Assembly (NCBI GenBank): GCA_947627795.1
Contig: CANQXJ010000002.1
Location: 1-64,000 of the forward strand
Direction: 5' to 3'
Length of the DNA: 64,000 nucleotides
Origin: an uncultured Clostridia bacterium
GTDB lineage: Bacteria > Bacillota > Clostridia > UBA1381
Shown: positions 29,082 through 39,348 of the stretch, piece by piece
Position numbering within the stretch: position 1 is the first letter of the stretch
Layout of the letters: each line of letters starts with the position of its first letter
Notes under the pieces: model-generated
Told to the model about the DNA's origin: nothing
The model's input: only the letters and a program-made list of their open reading frames with translations
Database searches by the model: none
Position numbers and translations under genes: made by a program

Positions 29082-29513
29082 ATGAAAAAATTAATTGCTT
29101 TGTTGCTGACGGCGGCTTCATTATTCACGTTTTCGGCGGCTTGTTTCGCAGCTAATCCGTCGGTATATCTTAACGGCGAAAAAATGACCTTCGAGGTTGA
29201 GCCGTTTATAGATAACGAAAGAACTCTCGTTCCGATGCGCGCTATTTTTGAGGCGGTTGACGCGGTGATTCAGTGGGATCCCGAAACCCAAACTGTTATC
29301 GGCGTTAAGCAGGACAACGGCGAAACCAATTTCGTTACGCTTCAGATAGGCTCGCCGACAGCGTTTATAAACAGCGCTCCGACGGAGCTCGACGCACCGC
29401 CGGTTATAGTTAACGACCGCACATTTGTACCGCTGAGATTTGTTGTTGAGTCGCTCGGCGAAAAGGTAGAATGGGATCCGGAGAATTTTTCGGTAATTAT
29501 AACAACAGATTGA
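29082..29513 (+). CDS. Secreted single-domain copper-amine-oxidase-N-terminal-like (stalk domain) protein
   Basis: Signal peptide; VYLNGEKMTFEVEPFIDNERTLVPMRAIFEAVDAVIQWDPETQTV...VNDRTFVPLRFVVESLGEKVEWD. Confidence 0.85.
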   Translation: MKKLIALLLTAASLFTFSAACFAANPSVYLNGEKMTFEVEPFIDNERTLVPMRAIFEAVDAVIQWDPETQTVIGVKQDNGETNFVTLQIGSPTAFINSAPTELDAPPVIVNDRTFVPLRFVVESLGEKVEWDPENFSVIITTD

Positions 29514-29546
29514 TGAGAACAGATTAGAACAGAGGAGATAAGAATA

Positions 29547-30737
29547 GTGGAGAAAAAAGGAAGATATGGAGAATTCGGAGGACAATACGCCTCCGAAACT
29601 CTTATGAATGCTCTGATAGATTTGGAAGCGGCGTTTGAAAAGTATAAAAATGACGCGGATTTTCTTGACGAGCTGAATTATTACAATAAGCAGTACGCGG
29701 GCAGACCGTCGATTTTGTATTACGCGAAACGCCTCAGCGAGGACATAGGCGGCGCGAAGATTTACTTAAAGCGTGAGGATCTGAACCATACCGGCGCGCA
29801 CAAAATCAACAATGTGATAGGTCAATGTCTGCTGGCGAAACGTATGGGAAAGAAAAAGGTAATCGCGGAGACAGGCGCGGGACAGCACGGCGTTGCAACG
29901 GCGACGTTCGCGACCGCGCTCGGACTTGAATGCGACGTATACATGGGCGAGGAGGACACTAAGCGTCAGGCGCTCAATGTGTTCAGAATGAAGCTTTTGG
30001 GCGCGCAGGTCCACGCGGTAACGTCGGGAACGGGAACGCTCAAGGACGCTACAAACGAGGCTATGCGTTCATGGACGGCTCACGCTGACGACACGTTTTA
30101 CGTGCTCGGCTCGGCGGTCGGACCGCATCCGTATCCGGCGATAGTAAAGCATTTCCAGAGCGTAATAAGCAAGGAAACACGAGTGCAGCTTATGGAAATG
30201 GAGGGACGTTTGCCCGACGCGGTAATGGCGTGCGTGGGCGGCGGCTCGAACGCGATAGGAATGTTCGCGGACTTTATAGACGAACCATCGGTAAAGCTCT
30301 ACGGAGCGGAAGCGGCGGGCGACGGAATTGACACGGAGCGCCACGCGGCGTCTATAGCGAAGGGAACTCTCGGAGTGCTGCACGGAATGAAGTCGATATT
30401 CCTCCAGGACGAGGGCGGAAACATCATGCCGGTATACTCCATTTCGGCGGGGCTTGATTACCCGGGAGTGGGACCGGAGCACGCGCATCTCGCAAAAACC
30501 GGCAGAGCGGAATATTATCCGATAACCGATAAGGAAGCGGTTGACGCGTTTATGTACTTGTCGCGTTTGGAAGGAATTATTCCCGCGATAGAATCGGCTC
30601 ACGCGGTTGCGCTCGCGAGAAAAATCGCGCCCGAAATGGGAAAGGATAAGATTCTTGTAATATGTCTGTCCGGACGCGGCGATAAAGACGTTTACTCCGT
30701 GGCGAAGTATCTCGGAGAGGATATAGAGGAAGGTTAA
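29547..30737 (+). CDS. trpB: Tryptophan synthase beta chain
   Basis: [19 protein letters not shown]...[61 protein letters not shown] start. Confidence 0.96.
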   Translation: MEKKGRYGEFGGQYASETLMNALIDLEAAFEKYKNDADFLDELNYYNKQYAGRPSILYYAKRLSEDIGGAKIYLKREDLNHTGAHKINNVIGQCLLAKRMGKKKVIAETGAGQHGVATATFATALGLECDVYMGEEDTKRQALNVFRMKLLGAQVHAVTSGTGTLKDATNEAMRSWTAHADDTFYVLGSAVGPHPYPAIVKHFQSVISKETRVQLMEMEGRLPDAVMACVGGGSNAIGMFADFIDEPSVKLYGAEAAGDGIDTERHAASIAKGTLGVLHGMKSIFLQDEGGNIMPVYSISAGLDYPGVGPEHAHLAKTGRAEYYPITDKEAVDAFMYLSRLEGIIPAIESAHAVALARKIAPEMGKDKILVICLSGRGDKDVYSVAKYLGEDIEEG

Positions 30738-30741
30738 TAAA

Positions 30742-30845
30742 GGGGCTGCAAAAGTCTCATAAAAGAACAAGGATCTCAATTCGTGAGATTCTTGTTTGGT
30801 TTTTGGGATGATTTTGTAACAATTATCGGATTTTAAGACAGCCCC
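30742..30845. repeat. Candidate MITE-like element / complex terminator
   Basis: Terminal inverted repeats ggggctg (30742-30748) / cagcccc (30839-30845), internal hairpin acaaggatctca..tgagattcttgt, near-duplicate flanks aataaa / aataag. Confidence 0.4.
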
Positions 30846-31036
30846 AATAAGCCTTTTTTGAGCTTAATACGAGTATATATTAAATCGAAACGCAAGGATT
30901 ATGAATGCCGATACATTCAGTCTATTAACTAATCGTATATAATTATAGATAATTTGGTAAAAATAACAAAAAAGTATTGATTATTTTTTGCAATTATAGT
31001 ATAATAATTATATATTTATAAAAAGGGGGGCAGGAA

Positions 31037-32233
31037 ATGTTCCACAAAATACGCAGAACTCTTTCTGACATATTTTCGCGCGTAACTGTGCAGGTAACTC
31101 TTTTTTCCTGCGCTCTTATTGTCGCGGCGTGTCTTGCCATATTTTTCTTTTGCCGCGGTACGTTCACAATGATAGTCCGCAACGCATATGAGGAGCGCGC
31201 GGATGTTGTATACGGTATGCTTGAAAATCAAATTGACACGGATATTTATGACGATATAAACAGCGCGGAGGACATCAAGAATGAGCTTTACGGCTCGGTA
31301 AGCAGTTATCTCACGGCTATAAAAGAAAAAACGGAAGTGGACGATATTTTTATTACAAAGGTAAATGATGCGGACGAGGCTGTTTATGTTGTGGATATTG
31401 ATCCGTCCTATATTGCTTTGAGAAATCCGGGAGACGCGGCAGAGGCTTCGGTTGACGCTCTTACCCGCGAAGTGGACAGCACCTGCAGGGTTTCGGACGA
31501 CTTTGTAAAAACGGCGAGAGGCAATAGGTACTTAAGAGCGTATCCGGTGCGCCGCGAGGACAGAAATGTAATCGGCGTAATATTCATAGGCGTAAGCTCT
31601 GACGATATACATGACGGCGAGGCGGCAATTCTGATATTCGTGTGCATTATATGTCTTATTATGTGCATACTTACGGCTGTTTTCGCGAACAAGGCGTTCA
31701 AGAAAATCTCAAATCCGTCTTATCAGGACGCGTCCAATACGGATTCTCTTACCGATCTTAAGAATAAAAACTCGTTCACGCTCGATTTGCACAATATCGA
31801 AAACTCGGGGCATTTTGACAGGTACGGAGTTATTGTGGTGGATCTGAACGGCTTAAAGCATATAAACGATACGCGCGGACATCATGTGGGAGATAGGTTT
31901 ATTCAGAAATCGGCAATGGTTCTCAAGACCTGTATTAATAAAAAGAACCAGGTAGTTTACCGTATCGGCGGCGATGAGTTTACCGCGATCATACGCGGCT
32001 GCACGGAAAATGATATACGCGCAATTATTGACAGCGTCAACCGAACCATAGAAACGGAAAACAAGACTGATACGGCGTTTAAGCTGTCAATGGCGATAGG
32101 CTACGCGATATTTGATAAATATATAGACCATAATTTCTCCGACACCTTCCAGCGCGCGGACGCTATGATGTACGATGTCAAGAAGGAATATTACAGAAAG
32201 AAGCTTGAAGCGGATAACAGGATTGTGCAATAA
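31037..32233 (+). CDS. Membrane-bound GGDEF diguanylate cyclase with extracytoplasmic sensor domain
   Basis: Two TM segments flanking ~150 aa; DSLTDLKNKNSFTLDLHN...VVDLNGLKHINDTRGHHVGD...RIGGDEFTAII (GGDEF). Confidence 0.9.
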   Translation: MFHKIRRTLSDIFSRVTVQVTLFSCALIVAACLAIFFFCRGTFTMIVRNAYEERADVVYGMLENQIDTDIYDDINSAEDIKNELYGSVSSYLTAIKEKTEVDDIFITKVNDADEAVYVVDIDPSYIALRNPGDAAEASVDALTREVDSTCRVSDDFVKTARGNRYLRAYPVRREDRNVIGVIFIGVSSDDIHDGEAAILIFVCIICLIMCILTAVFANKAFKKISNPSYQDASNTDSLTDLKNKNSFTLDLHNIENSGHFDRYGVIVVDLNGLKHINDTRGHHVGDRFIQKSAMVLKTCINKKNQVVYRIGGDEFTAIIRGCTENDIRAIIDSVNRTIETENKTDTAFKLSMAIGYAIFDKYIDHNFSDTFQRADAMMYDVKKEYYRKKLEADNRIVQ

Positions 32234-32284
32234 AAGTTACCGCGTAAAAACGCGTTAGCAATAAAATCAAAGGAGGAAACATCA

Positions 32285-32656
32285 ATGGCATTTTTTGACG
32301 GAGTAATGAATTTTGTAAAAAAGTTTAAGGAAGCGGCGAAGGCCGGCGCGGACTTCAATCCGCTGCTGGAGTCGGTTGAGAAGGAGATCGAACAGCTCCA
32401 CGCGCAGGGCAAGCTTGACGACGTTCTCTACAAGGCGGAGCAGGAGTACGTTAAGGAGCACGGCGAGTACATCAGCAAATCAAGCACGACCGCGGCTGAC
32501 AGCATGGCTGAGAATAACGCGTTAAAGCATTTCATCAGAGCACTCGCAAACGATGAAAACATGCCCGACGAGTTAAAGGCGAACGCAAATAAGCTTTTAG
32601 AACTGCACGACAAAATGCTCAGCATCTTAGGTCCGCTCGGAAACATTGCAAAATAA
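32285..32656 (+). CDS. Conserved-looking hypothetical helical protein, 123 aa
   Basis: Intact ORF with good RBS (aaaggaggaaacatcaatg) followed by terminator; no family recognised. Confidence 0.6.
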   Translation: MAFFDGVMNFVKKFKEAAKAGADFNPLLESVEKEIEQLHAQGKLDDVLYKAEQEYVKEHGEYISKSSTTAADSMAENNALKHFIRALANDENMPDELKANANKLLELHDKMLSILGPLGNIAK

Positions 32657-32677
32657 ATAAAAGCGAAATAAACAAAA

Positions 32678-32705
32678 GTCCCGGAAAAAATCCCGGGATT
32701 TTTAT
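32678..32705. terminator. Hairpin terminator between convergent genes
   Basis: cccggaaaaaatcccggg followed by tttttatttt. Confidence 0.6.
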
Positions 32706-35700
32706 TTTTGCAGTTCAATAACCGTATCCAGCAATTCATGAATTACCGTGATCGGGTTATCTGTCAGCTTTTCTATTTTAAACGTTATTATCGGATTCAC
32801 CGACGACGCGAGCTTTATACGCTTCGGGAATTTCTTATCGAGCGCCATAACGAGCGGCGCGTCCAATCTATCCTCGTTGAATTTCAGCGAAACCGACTGC
32901 TGCCGCTGCGTGATTTCGCATATCCCCGCCTCGCGCGCGGGGAGCTTCAGCGCCGCGACGTCGATTATATTCTGCACCGCCAAAGGAATATCGCCGTAGC
33001 GGTCAATCAATTCGTCCTCAATCTCAAACTTGTCGTCCTCACTTGAGATCGCGGCTATGCGCTTGTACATATCAATGCGCTGGTTGTGGTTTTCGATGTA
33101 GTCCTCCGGCAAATATGCGTTTACGTCAATATCGACGGTCACGTCGAAATCTATCTTCGTTTCAATGCCCTGCGCCTCGTCAACGCTTTCCTTTAACAGC
33201 TTGCAGTACATATCATAGCCGACGCTGTCCATATGCCCGTGCTGCTCCGCGCCGAGAATATTTCCCGCGCCGCGTATTTCCAGATCGCGCATCGCGATTT
33301 TAAAGCCCGAGCCGAACTCCGTAAACTCCTTTACCGCCCTCAAACGCTTTGAAGCCACGTCGGACAAGACGTTGCCCCTGTTGTACACGAGATACGCGTA
33401 CGCCGCGCGGTTGGAGCGTCCGACTCTTCCGCGAAGCTGATAGAGCTGCGCCAAGCCCATTCTGTCAGCGTTTTCGATTATAATGGTGTTGGCGTTGGGT
33501 ATGTCAAGACCTGTTTCGATAATCGTCGTGCAGACGAGAACGTCGGTTTTGCCCTCGACCATGTCGTACATGATGTCCTCGAGGTCGTCCTCCTTCATCC
33601 TGCCGTGACCGACCGCGACGTTTATATCGGGGAAATTCTCCTTTATCCATTCCGCTTTTTTGTGTATTCCCTCGATGCGGTTATAGAGGTAAAATACCTG
33701 ACCGCCGCGCGAAAGCTCGTTGCGTATCGCGTCAAGCAGCACCGCCGGATTTTCCTCCAAAACGTAGGTCTGAACGGGATAGCGGTTTTCGGGCGGCTCG
33801 GTCAATACGCTCATGTCTCTTACGCTCGTCATCGCCATGTGGAGCGTGCGCGGTATCGGCGTAGCCGTCATTGTCAGCACGTCTACGCTCGTTTTAAGCT
33901 CCTTGAGCCGCTCCTTGTGCGCGACACCGAAGCGCTGCTCCTCGTCGATTATGAGAAGCCCCAAGTCTTTAAACGCTATATCCTTCGATAAAATGCGGTG
34001 CGTTCCGATAACTATGTCGATCTCGCCGGATTTCAGCTTTTTTATTATGCGCTTCTGCTCCGTAGGCGTTCTGAAACGCGAGAGCATCTCCACCTTTATC
34101 GGGAAATCCTCCATGCGCTTTAAAAATGTTTCGTAATGCTGCATAGCGAGAATGGTGGTGGGGCAGAGGTACGCGACCTGCTTCGAGTCGGTGACCGCCT
34201 TGAACGCCGCGCGAAGCGCGACCTCAGTTTTACCGAAGCCTACGTCGCCGCAGAGCAGCCTATCCATCGGGCGCGGCTTTTCCATATCCGCTTTGACCTC
34301 CTCGATCGAGCGGAGCTGGTCGTCCGTTTCCCGGTACTCGAACGTGTCCTCAAAATCGCGCTGCCAGGGCGTGTCGGGGCTGAACGCGAAGCCCTTCGTG
34401 CGCTCGCGCGCCGCATACAGCGCAATAAGTTTCTGCGCCAACTCCGCCGTAGACGCTTTCACGCGCTGCTTCGTCTTGTTCCATTCGTTCCCGCCAAGCT
34501 TGTTGAGCTTTACAGGGTGCTCGCTGCCGCCTGAAACGTATTTGTACAGCATATTGAGCTGGTCGATCGGTACATACAGACAGTCCGTGCCTCGGTACTG
34601 AATTTTCAGATAATCCTTCGTCACATTATTGACCGTCATGCGCTGCGTGCCCATATACTGACCAATTCCGTGCGTCTGATGAACAACGTAATCGCCCGCG
34701 TTTATGTCGTTGTACGATTTTATCCTGTCCGCGTTGTCGACCGCGCGTCTGCGGCGGCTTTTCTTAGTGTCGAAAATCTCGCGGTCGCTGACGAGCACGA
34801 AGTTTATTTCGGGATATTCAAATCCCTTGTTGAGATTGCCGCGCATAACGGATATCCTACCCTCCCGGAAGTCCGCGCCGTCCTTGATGAACTCCGCGTT
34901 AAAGCCGCGCTCCTTCAATACGCCCGTGATATTCTCTCCGCGTCCGCGCGAGGACGCCAAAATAACGACGGTCGCTTTCTTTTCCTGCCATACGCGCAGA
35001 TCGTCGTATAAATAATCTATTTTTCCGTGGAATGAAACGGTTGTTTTCGTGGTAAAATCAGCGAGATGCTTGTATTTGAAATCCGTCCGCGTGTGCGAGA
35101 GCGAATCAATAGAAATTACCTTTCTCGCGGTCATTTTCAAAATAGCCTCGCCGTAGGTGAGGAAAACGTCCTCCTTCTGCGAGCCGAGTATGCCCTTATT
35201 TTTAAGCTCTGTCACGATCTCGCCCTTTTCCCACGCGAACGTCTTGCCGCGCTCGGCTATTCGCTTCGGGTCGAGTACGAAAACAAGACCGTTTTCCTCA
35301 ATATAGTCGAGAACGGTCGGGATCTTGTCGTAGATAAGCCGTATATATTTGTCGATAGAGGGAAAATAGTGCCGCTCGTTAAAGCTTTCGATATCCGCGC
35401 TTGTCGTTTCGATATACGCCGTCATATCGACCTTGCGCCGCTTCGCTTGGGCTATCCGCTTTTCGAGAATTTCAACTATTTCCGCCTTTTTCTCCATGCT
35501 CATCACAGCCTCGACAGCCGGAATTACAGCCGCCCTATCGACCTTTTCCATAGACCTCTGCGAAGCCACGTCGAACACGCGAATAGAGTCGGTTTCGTCG
35601 TCGAAAAACTCAATTCTGAACGGATTATCCGAGCCGGGTGAGAAAATATCGACTATGCCGCCGCGCATAGCGAACTGCCCCGGGGCTTCTACTATGTCAT

Positions 35701-36178
35701 CGCGGCTGTAGCCCAGGCATACCAAATCCCGCGCGAGCTTTTCCAAGTCAAATATTTTCCCAAGCTCAAATTCTATACTGCCGTTTTCAAAGATCTCCTT
35801 TTCGGCGGTGTACTGCATGACCGCGTCAAGACTTGTCACGACAATATGCGGCTCGCCGTCCGAAAGGCGGGCTAAGGCTTTGAGCCTAGCGTACTCGTTC
35901 TGGTGTCCGCTTGTTTCGATGTTATAAAAAATGTACTCCTTTGAGGGGAAATACAGCGCGCTGTCCGTATACAGCCGCATATCCTCAAAAAGCGCGCGCG
36001 CCTCCATGTCGCTGTAAGTCACAACGCAGGCATTGCCGCCGTTTTCGCGCCACAGCGAGTATATGAGATGTCCCTGCGCCGATTCCGCGACGCCCGCGAT
36101 TGATATCGGTGTGTTGTTCAAGTTGTCTGCAACGCCGATATATGGGGGATAGCCGCGTAAAATGTCCGAAAAATTCAT
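32702..36178 (-). CDS. mfd: Transcription-repair coupling factor
   Basis: DYVVHQTHGIGQYMGTQ; RLLCGDVGFGKTEVALRAAFKA; IIDEEQRFGVAHKERLK; QLRGRVGRSNRAAYAY. Confidence 0.97.
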   Translation of the reverse strand: MNFSDILRGYPPYIGVADNLNNTPISIAGVAESAQGHLIYSLWRENGGNACVVTYSDMEARALFEDMRLYTDSALYFPSKEYIFYNIETSGHQNEYARLKALARLSDGEPHIVVTSLDAVMQYTAEKEIFENGSIEFELGKIFDLEKLARDLVCLGYSRDDIVEAPGQFAMRGGIVDIFSPGSDNPFRIEFFDDETDSIRVFDVASQRSMEKVDRAAVIPAVEAVMSMEKKAEIVEILEKRIAQAKRRKVDMTAYIETTSADIESFNERHYFPSIDKYIRLIYDKIPTVLDYIEENGLVFVLDPKRIAERGKTFAWEKGEIVTELKNKGILGSQKEDVFLTYGEAILKMTARKVISIDSLSHTRTDFKYKHLADFTTKTTVSFHGKIDYLYDDLRVWQEKKATVVILASSRGRGENITGVLKERGFNAEFIKDGADFREGRISVMRGNLNKGFEYPEINFVLVSDREIFDTKKSRRRRAVDNADRIKSYNDINAGDYVVHQTHGIGQYMGTQRMTVNNVTKDYLKIQYRGTDCLYVPIDQLNMLYKYVSGGSEHPVKLNKLGGNEWNKTKQRVKASTAELAQKLIALYAARERTKGFAFSPDTPWQRDFEDTFEYRETDDQLRSIEEVKADMEKPRPMDRLLCGDVGFGKTEVALRAAFKAVTDSKQVAYLCPTTILAMQHYETFLKRMEDFPIKVEMLSRFRTPTEQKRIIKKLKSGEIDIVIGTHRILSKDIAFKDLGLLIIDEEQRFGVAHKERLKELKTSVDVLTMTATPIPRTLHMAMTSVRDMSVLTEPPENRYPVQTYVLEENPAVLLDAIRNELSRGGQVFYLYNRIEGIHKKAEWIKENFPDINVAVGHGRMKEDDLEDIMYDMVEGKTDVLVCTTIIETGLDIPNANTIIIENADRMGLAQLYQLRGRVGRSNRAAYAYLVYNRGNVLSDVASKRLRAVKEFTEFGSGFKIAMRDLEIRGAGNILGAEQHGHMDSVGYDMYCKLLKESVDEAQGIETKIDFDVTVDIDVNAYLPEDYIENHNQRIDMYKRIAAISSEDDKFEIEDELIDRYGDIPLAVQNIIDVAALKLPAREAGICEITQRQQSVSLKFNEDRLDAPLVMALDKKFPKRIKLASSVNPIITFKIEKLTDNPITVIHELLDTVIELQK

Positions 36179-36747
36179 ATTTGCCTCGAATTAAACCTGT
36201 TCATCGCCGATTCCGAACCGTTTTTTATAATTTCCTCAACCGCTCCGGCGGCGTTTATTATGCTCTTTTCCAGTATCGGAATTTCCTCGCGCGTGAACCT
36301 GCCGAGGACGTAATCCTTTAAATCGTAATCCTCGTGCTCCGGCGCACCCACGCCGATTTTAACGCGCGGAAACTCGTCGCTCTGCAAACGGTATATTATG
36401 GATTTCAGCCCGTTATGCCCTCCCGCGCTCCCCTTGGCGCGCACGCGTATGCGTCCCGCCTCGAGGGAAACGTCGTCGTTTATTATAATTATGTTTTCCG
36501 GCGGCAGCTTATAAAATTCGGCAAAATCGCCGATACTGTCGCCGCTCAAATTCATATAAGTCTGCGGCTTCACGAGCAGGACCTTTTCACCCGCGATATT
36601 CGTCTCGCCGTAAAGAGCCTTGAATTTGAGCTTATTTATTTTCACGTGAAGCTGATCGGCAATATAATCTATGGTATGGAACCCGATATTATGCCGCGTC
36701 ATTTCATACTGTCTGCCGGGGTTGCCCAGACCTGCGATAATGTACAT
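36175..36747 (-). CDS. pth: Peptidyl-tRNA hydrolase
   Basis: MYIIAGLGNPGRQYEMTRHNIGF...LLVKPQTYMNLSGDS...RAKGSAGGHNGLKSI. Confidence 0.96.
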   Translation of the reverse strand: MYIIAGLGNPGRQYEMTRHNIGFHTIDYIADQLHVKINKLKFKALYGETNIAGEKVLLVKPQTYMNLSGDSIGDFAEFYKLPPENIIIINDDVSLEAGRIRVRAKGSAGGHNGLKSIIYRLQSDEFPRVKIGVGAPEHEDYDLKDYVLGRFTREEIPILEKSIINAAGAVEEIIKNGSESAMNRFNSRQI

Positions 36748-36792
36748 GATGTTGTTCCTTTCCGTTGGGTAAATTACGATTTAGCGGTATAA

Positions 36793-36905
36793 GCCTCCCT
36801 TGTCAAAGGGAGGGGGACCGCGTAGCGGTGGAGGGATTCATTTTTTAGGTTAGCGAAGGAATCCCCCAGTCAGCTGCGCTGACAGCCCCCTTTGACAAGG
36901 GGGCC
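36793..36905. repeat. Dispersed palindromic repeat unit (gcctcccttgtcaaaggg ... ccctttgacaagggggcc)
   Basis: 18-nt near-perfect inverted arms with internal gaccgcgtagcggt and gtcagctgcgctgac palindromes. Confidence 0.75.
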
Positions 36906-36908
36906 TTT

Positions 36909-36978
36909 TGTAGGGGCGAACCGTGTTCACCCGTTCCCAATGTATCGCACATGCGGGCGAACGCGGTTCGCCCCTACA
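36909..36978. repeat. Second palindromic repeat unit (tgtaggggcgaaccgtgttcaccc ... gggcgaacgcggttcgcccctaca)
   Basis: Inverted arms read directly, immediately adjoining the first unit. Confidence 0.75.
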
Positions 36979-37026
36979 CCCACGCCGCCGATACGCACAT
37001 AAATCATAATTTACCCCATCCCCGCA

Positions 37027-37054
37027 AATCGGGCTGTCGGTTGACAGCCCGATT
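37027..37054. terminator. 12-bp perfect hairpin 3' of glmU
   Basis: aatcgggctgtc-ggtt-gacagcccgatt; no long U-tract on the minus strand, so terminator role uncertain. Confidence 0.5.
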
Positions 37055-37058
37055 GGGG

Positions 37059-38429
37059 TTATTTTCTCCTATCTTTTTTCCATTCAGCCTTATTAATCTG
37101 TCTCGCTCTCGCGATCGATAGCGTTCCCTCGGGGATGTCGTCCGTTATCGTCGAGCCCGCCGCTATATACGCGCCCTTGCCTACGTTTACGGGCGATACG
37201 AGGTTGGTGTTGCAGCCGATGAACGAATCGTCGCCGATTGTAGTTCTGTATTTCTTCTTGCCGTCGTAATTGACCGTCACCGTGCCGCAGCCGAAGTTTA
37301 CGTTTTTACCGACGTCGCTGTCGCCTATGTAGGTGAGATGCGAGATTTTCGTGCCGTCGTCGATAGTCGAGTTTTTAAGCTCCACAAAATCGCCGACCTT
37401 GACGTGCTCGCCCACGGTACAGTCGGGGCGGATATACGCGAACGGTCCGACCGTCGTGTGCTCTCCGACCGTAGAGTTAATAATAACCGAATTTAAAATA
37501 TTTACGTTGTCCTTAATAACGGCGTTATCGAGCGTGCTGCCCTGACCTACCACGCAGCCCGAGCCGATTTTCGTGCCGTTTTTAAGCGTCACGTTCGAGC
37601 CGATCTCCGTGTCGTTTCCGATCTCAACGCCCGCCTCGATATAAATGCTTTCGGGAATCCGCATGGTTACGCCGTTTTTCATATGATACGCGTTAATGCG
37701 CGCCTGCATTATTTTCTCCGCTTCGCTTAACTGCAGTCTGTCGTTTATGCCGCGTATCTCGTCGTTGTCCTCGATCGTGTACGCGCCGACCTTTTTGCCC
37801 GCCGCGAGAAGTATTTCAAGCGTGTCGGTGAGATAATACTCGCCCTGCGCGTTGTTCGGCTTTATCTCGCCGAGAGCATAAGCAAGTGACTGCGCGTCAA
37901 ATACGTACATACCCGAATTTACCTCGCGTATCTTCTTTTCCTCGTCACGCGCGTCCTTCTGCTCGACTATACGCAAAACGCCGCCGTCAGCGCCGCGCAC
38001 GATTCGTCCGTAGCCCGCCGCGTCGGGAAGGACAGCGGTTATGACAGTCGCCCGGTTTCCGCTTGACGCGTGGTATTCGACCGCATTTTGTATCATTTCC
38101 GCGGTTATAAGCGGCGTATCGCCGTTTAAAATAACGATATTTCCTTTTGCCGCCTTAATGTGATCCATCGCCTGAATTACCGCGTGACCGGTGCCCTTTT
38201 GCTCCGCCTGGAGCGCGAACTCGGTTTCGCCCGATAATTCCGCCTTGACCAAATCGGCGCAATGACCGATTACCGTCACCGTTTTATCCGCCCCCGCCGT
38301 CTTAGACGCGTCTATTACCCACTTGCAAAGCGGCTTGCCGCATACGCGGTGGAGCACCTTCGGCATAGCCGACTTCATGCGCGTACCCATGCCCGCCGCG
38401 AGTATAATTGATGTGAACATTTTTATCAA
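37059..38429 (-). CDS. glmU: Bifunctional GlcN-1-P acetyltransferase / GlcNAc-1-P uridyltransferase
   Basis: IILAAGMGTRMKSAMPKVLHRVCGKPL; left-handed beta helix hexapeptides; VNYDGKKKYRTTIGDDSFIGCNTNLVSPV. Confidence 0.97.
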   Translation of the reverse strand: MIKMFTSIILAAGMGTRMKSAMPKVLHRVCGKPLCKWVIDASKTAGADKTVTVIGHCADLVKAELSGETEFALQAEQKGTGHAVIQAMDHIKAAKGNIVILNGDTPLITAEMIQNAVEYHASSGNRATVITAVLPDAAGYGRIVRGADGGVLRIVEQKDARDEEKKIREVNSGMYVFDAQSLAYALGEIKPNNAQGEYYLTDTLEILLAAGKKVGAYTIEDNDEIRGINDRLQLSEAEKIMQARINAYHMKNGVTMRIPESIYIEAGVEIGNDTEIGSNVTLKNGTKIGSGCVVGQGSTLDNAVIKDNVNILNSVIINSTVGEHTTVGPFAYIRPDCTVGEHVKVGDFVELKNSTIDDGTKISHLTYIGDSDVGKNVNFGCGTVTVNYDGKKKYRTTIGDDSFIGCNTNLVSPVNVGKGAYIAAGSTITDDIPEGTLSIARARQINKAEWKKDRRK

Positions 38430-38445
38430 TCCTTTCCGATAAAAT

Positions 38446-39339
38446 CTATAGATCCATCGCTCTTACCGCCTTGATGTCCGACTGTATCTGCGTTTTAAGA
38501 GCGTCCATGCTTTCAAATTTTATATCGCCGCGCAAGCGTTTTGCAAACGACACGCGGATATATTCTCCGTAAATGTCCTCGTGAAAATCGAGGATATGGC
38601 TTTCTATCGTGATATTTTCCGCACCGAACGTAGGATTGCTGCCGACGTTTATAACGCTTTTCAGGCGCAGCCCGTTTACGTATGTAATTCCTGCGTAAAC
38701 GCCGTTTTTCGGGATAGCCATATTTTTATCGTAATCGACGTTAGCCGTCGGAACGCCCATTTTCCGACCGTTCTGCAAGCCCTTTATAACTCTGCCCTCG
38801 ACGCAGAACCGCCTTCCGAGAAATCGCTCGGCTTCCTCTGTCTCGCCAGCTTTTATAAGCTCGCGGATATAAGTGCTCGAAACGATCTTGCCGTCAATTT
38901 TGATAACGTCCGTGACAAGAACCTCAAAGCCGTATTTTTCGCCGAGCTTGCGAAGCGTTTCAACGTCTCCGGCGGCTTTATGTCCAAAGCGGTAGTCGTA
39001 GCCGACGCAGACCGCCTTTACCTTTAAATTCAGCACAAGCTGCTTTATAAACTCCTCGGGCGTAAGACGCATAAATTCCTTCGTGAACCTGCGGAATTTC
39101 ACAAAATCGGGCTTTTCGCGCCCGAGCAGCTCCACCTTCGCCTCGTTCGGAGTGATCAATTCAACATTTTTAAAATTGTCCTCAAACAGTAGCACGCCGC
39201 TTTTGAGGTTATGCTCCTTCGCGTATCTGATACCGTCCCGAATGATGGTCATGTGCGCGACATGCAGCCCGTCGAAATTGCCCAAAGCCACCACAGTGCC
39301 GTCGTAAGGCGGTATATCGTTTTCAAAAAATACTTCCAA
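38446..39339 (-). CDS. ribF: Bifunctional riboflavin kinase/FAD synthetase
   Basis: ALGNFDGLHVAHMTII; GYDYRFGHKAAGDVETL; GRVIKGLQNGRKMGVPTANV. Confidence 0.95.
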   Translation of the reverse strand: MEVFFENDIPPYDGTVVALGNFDGLHVAHMTIIRDGIRYAKEHNLKSGVLLFEDNFKNVELITPNEAKVELLGREKPDFVKFRRFTKEFMRLTPEEFIKQLVLNLKVKAVCVGYDYRFGHKAAGDVETLRKLGEKYGFEVLVTDVIKIDGKIVSSTYIRELIKAGETEEAERFLGRRFCVEGRVIKGLQNGRKMGVPTANVDYDKNMAIPKNGVYAGITYVNGLRLKSVINVGSNPTFGAENITIESHILDFHEDIYGEYIRVSFAKRLRGDIKFESMDALKTQIQSDIKAVRAMDL

Positions 39340-39348
39340 TGGTGCCTC

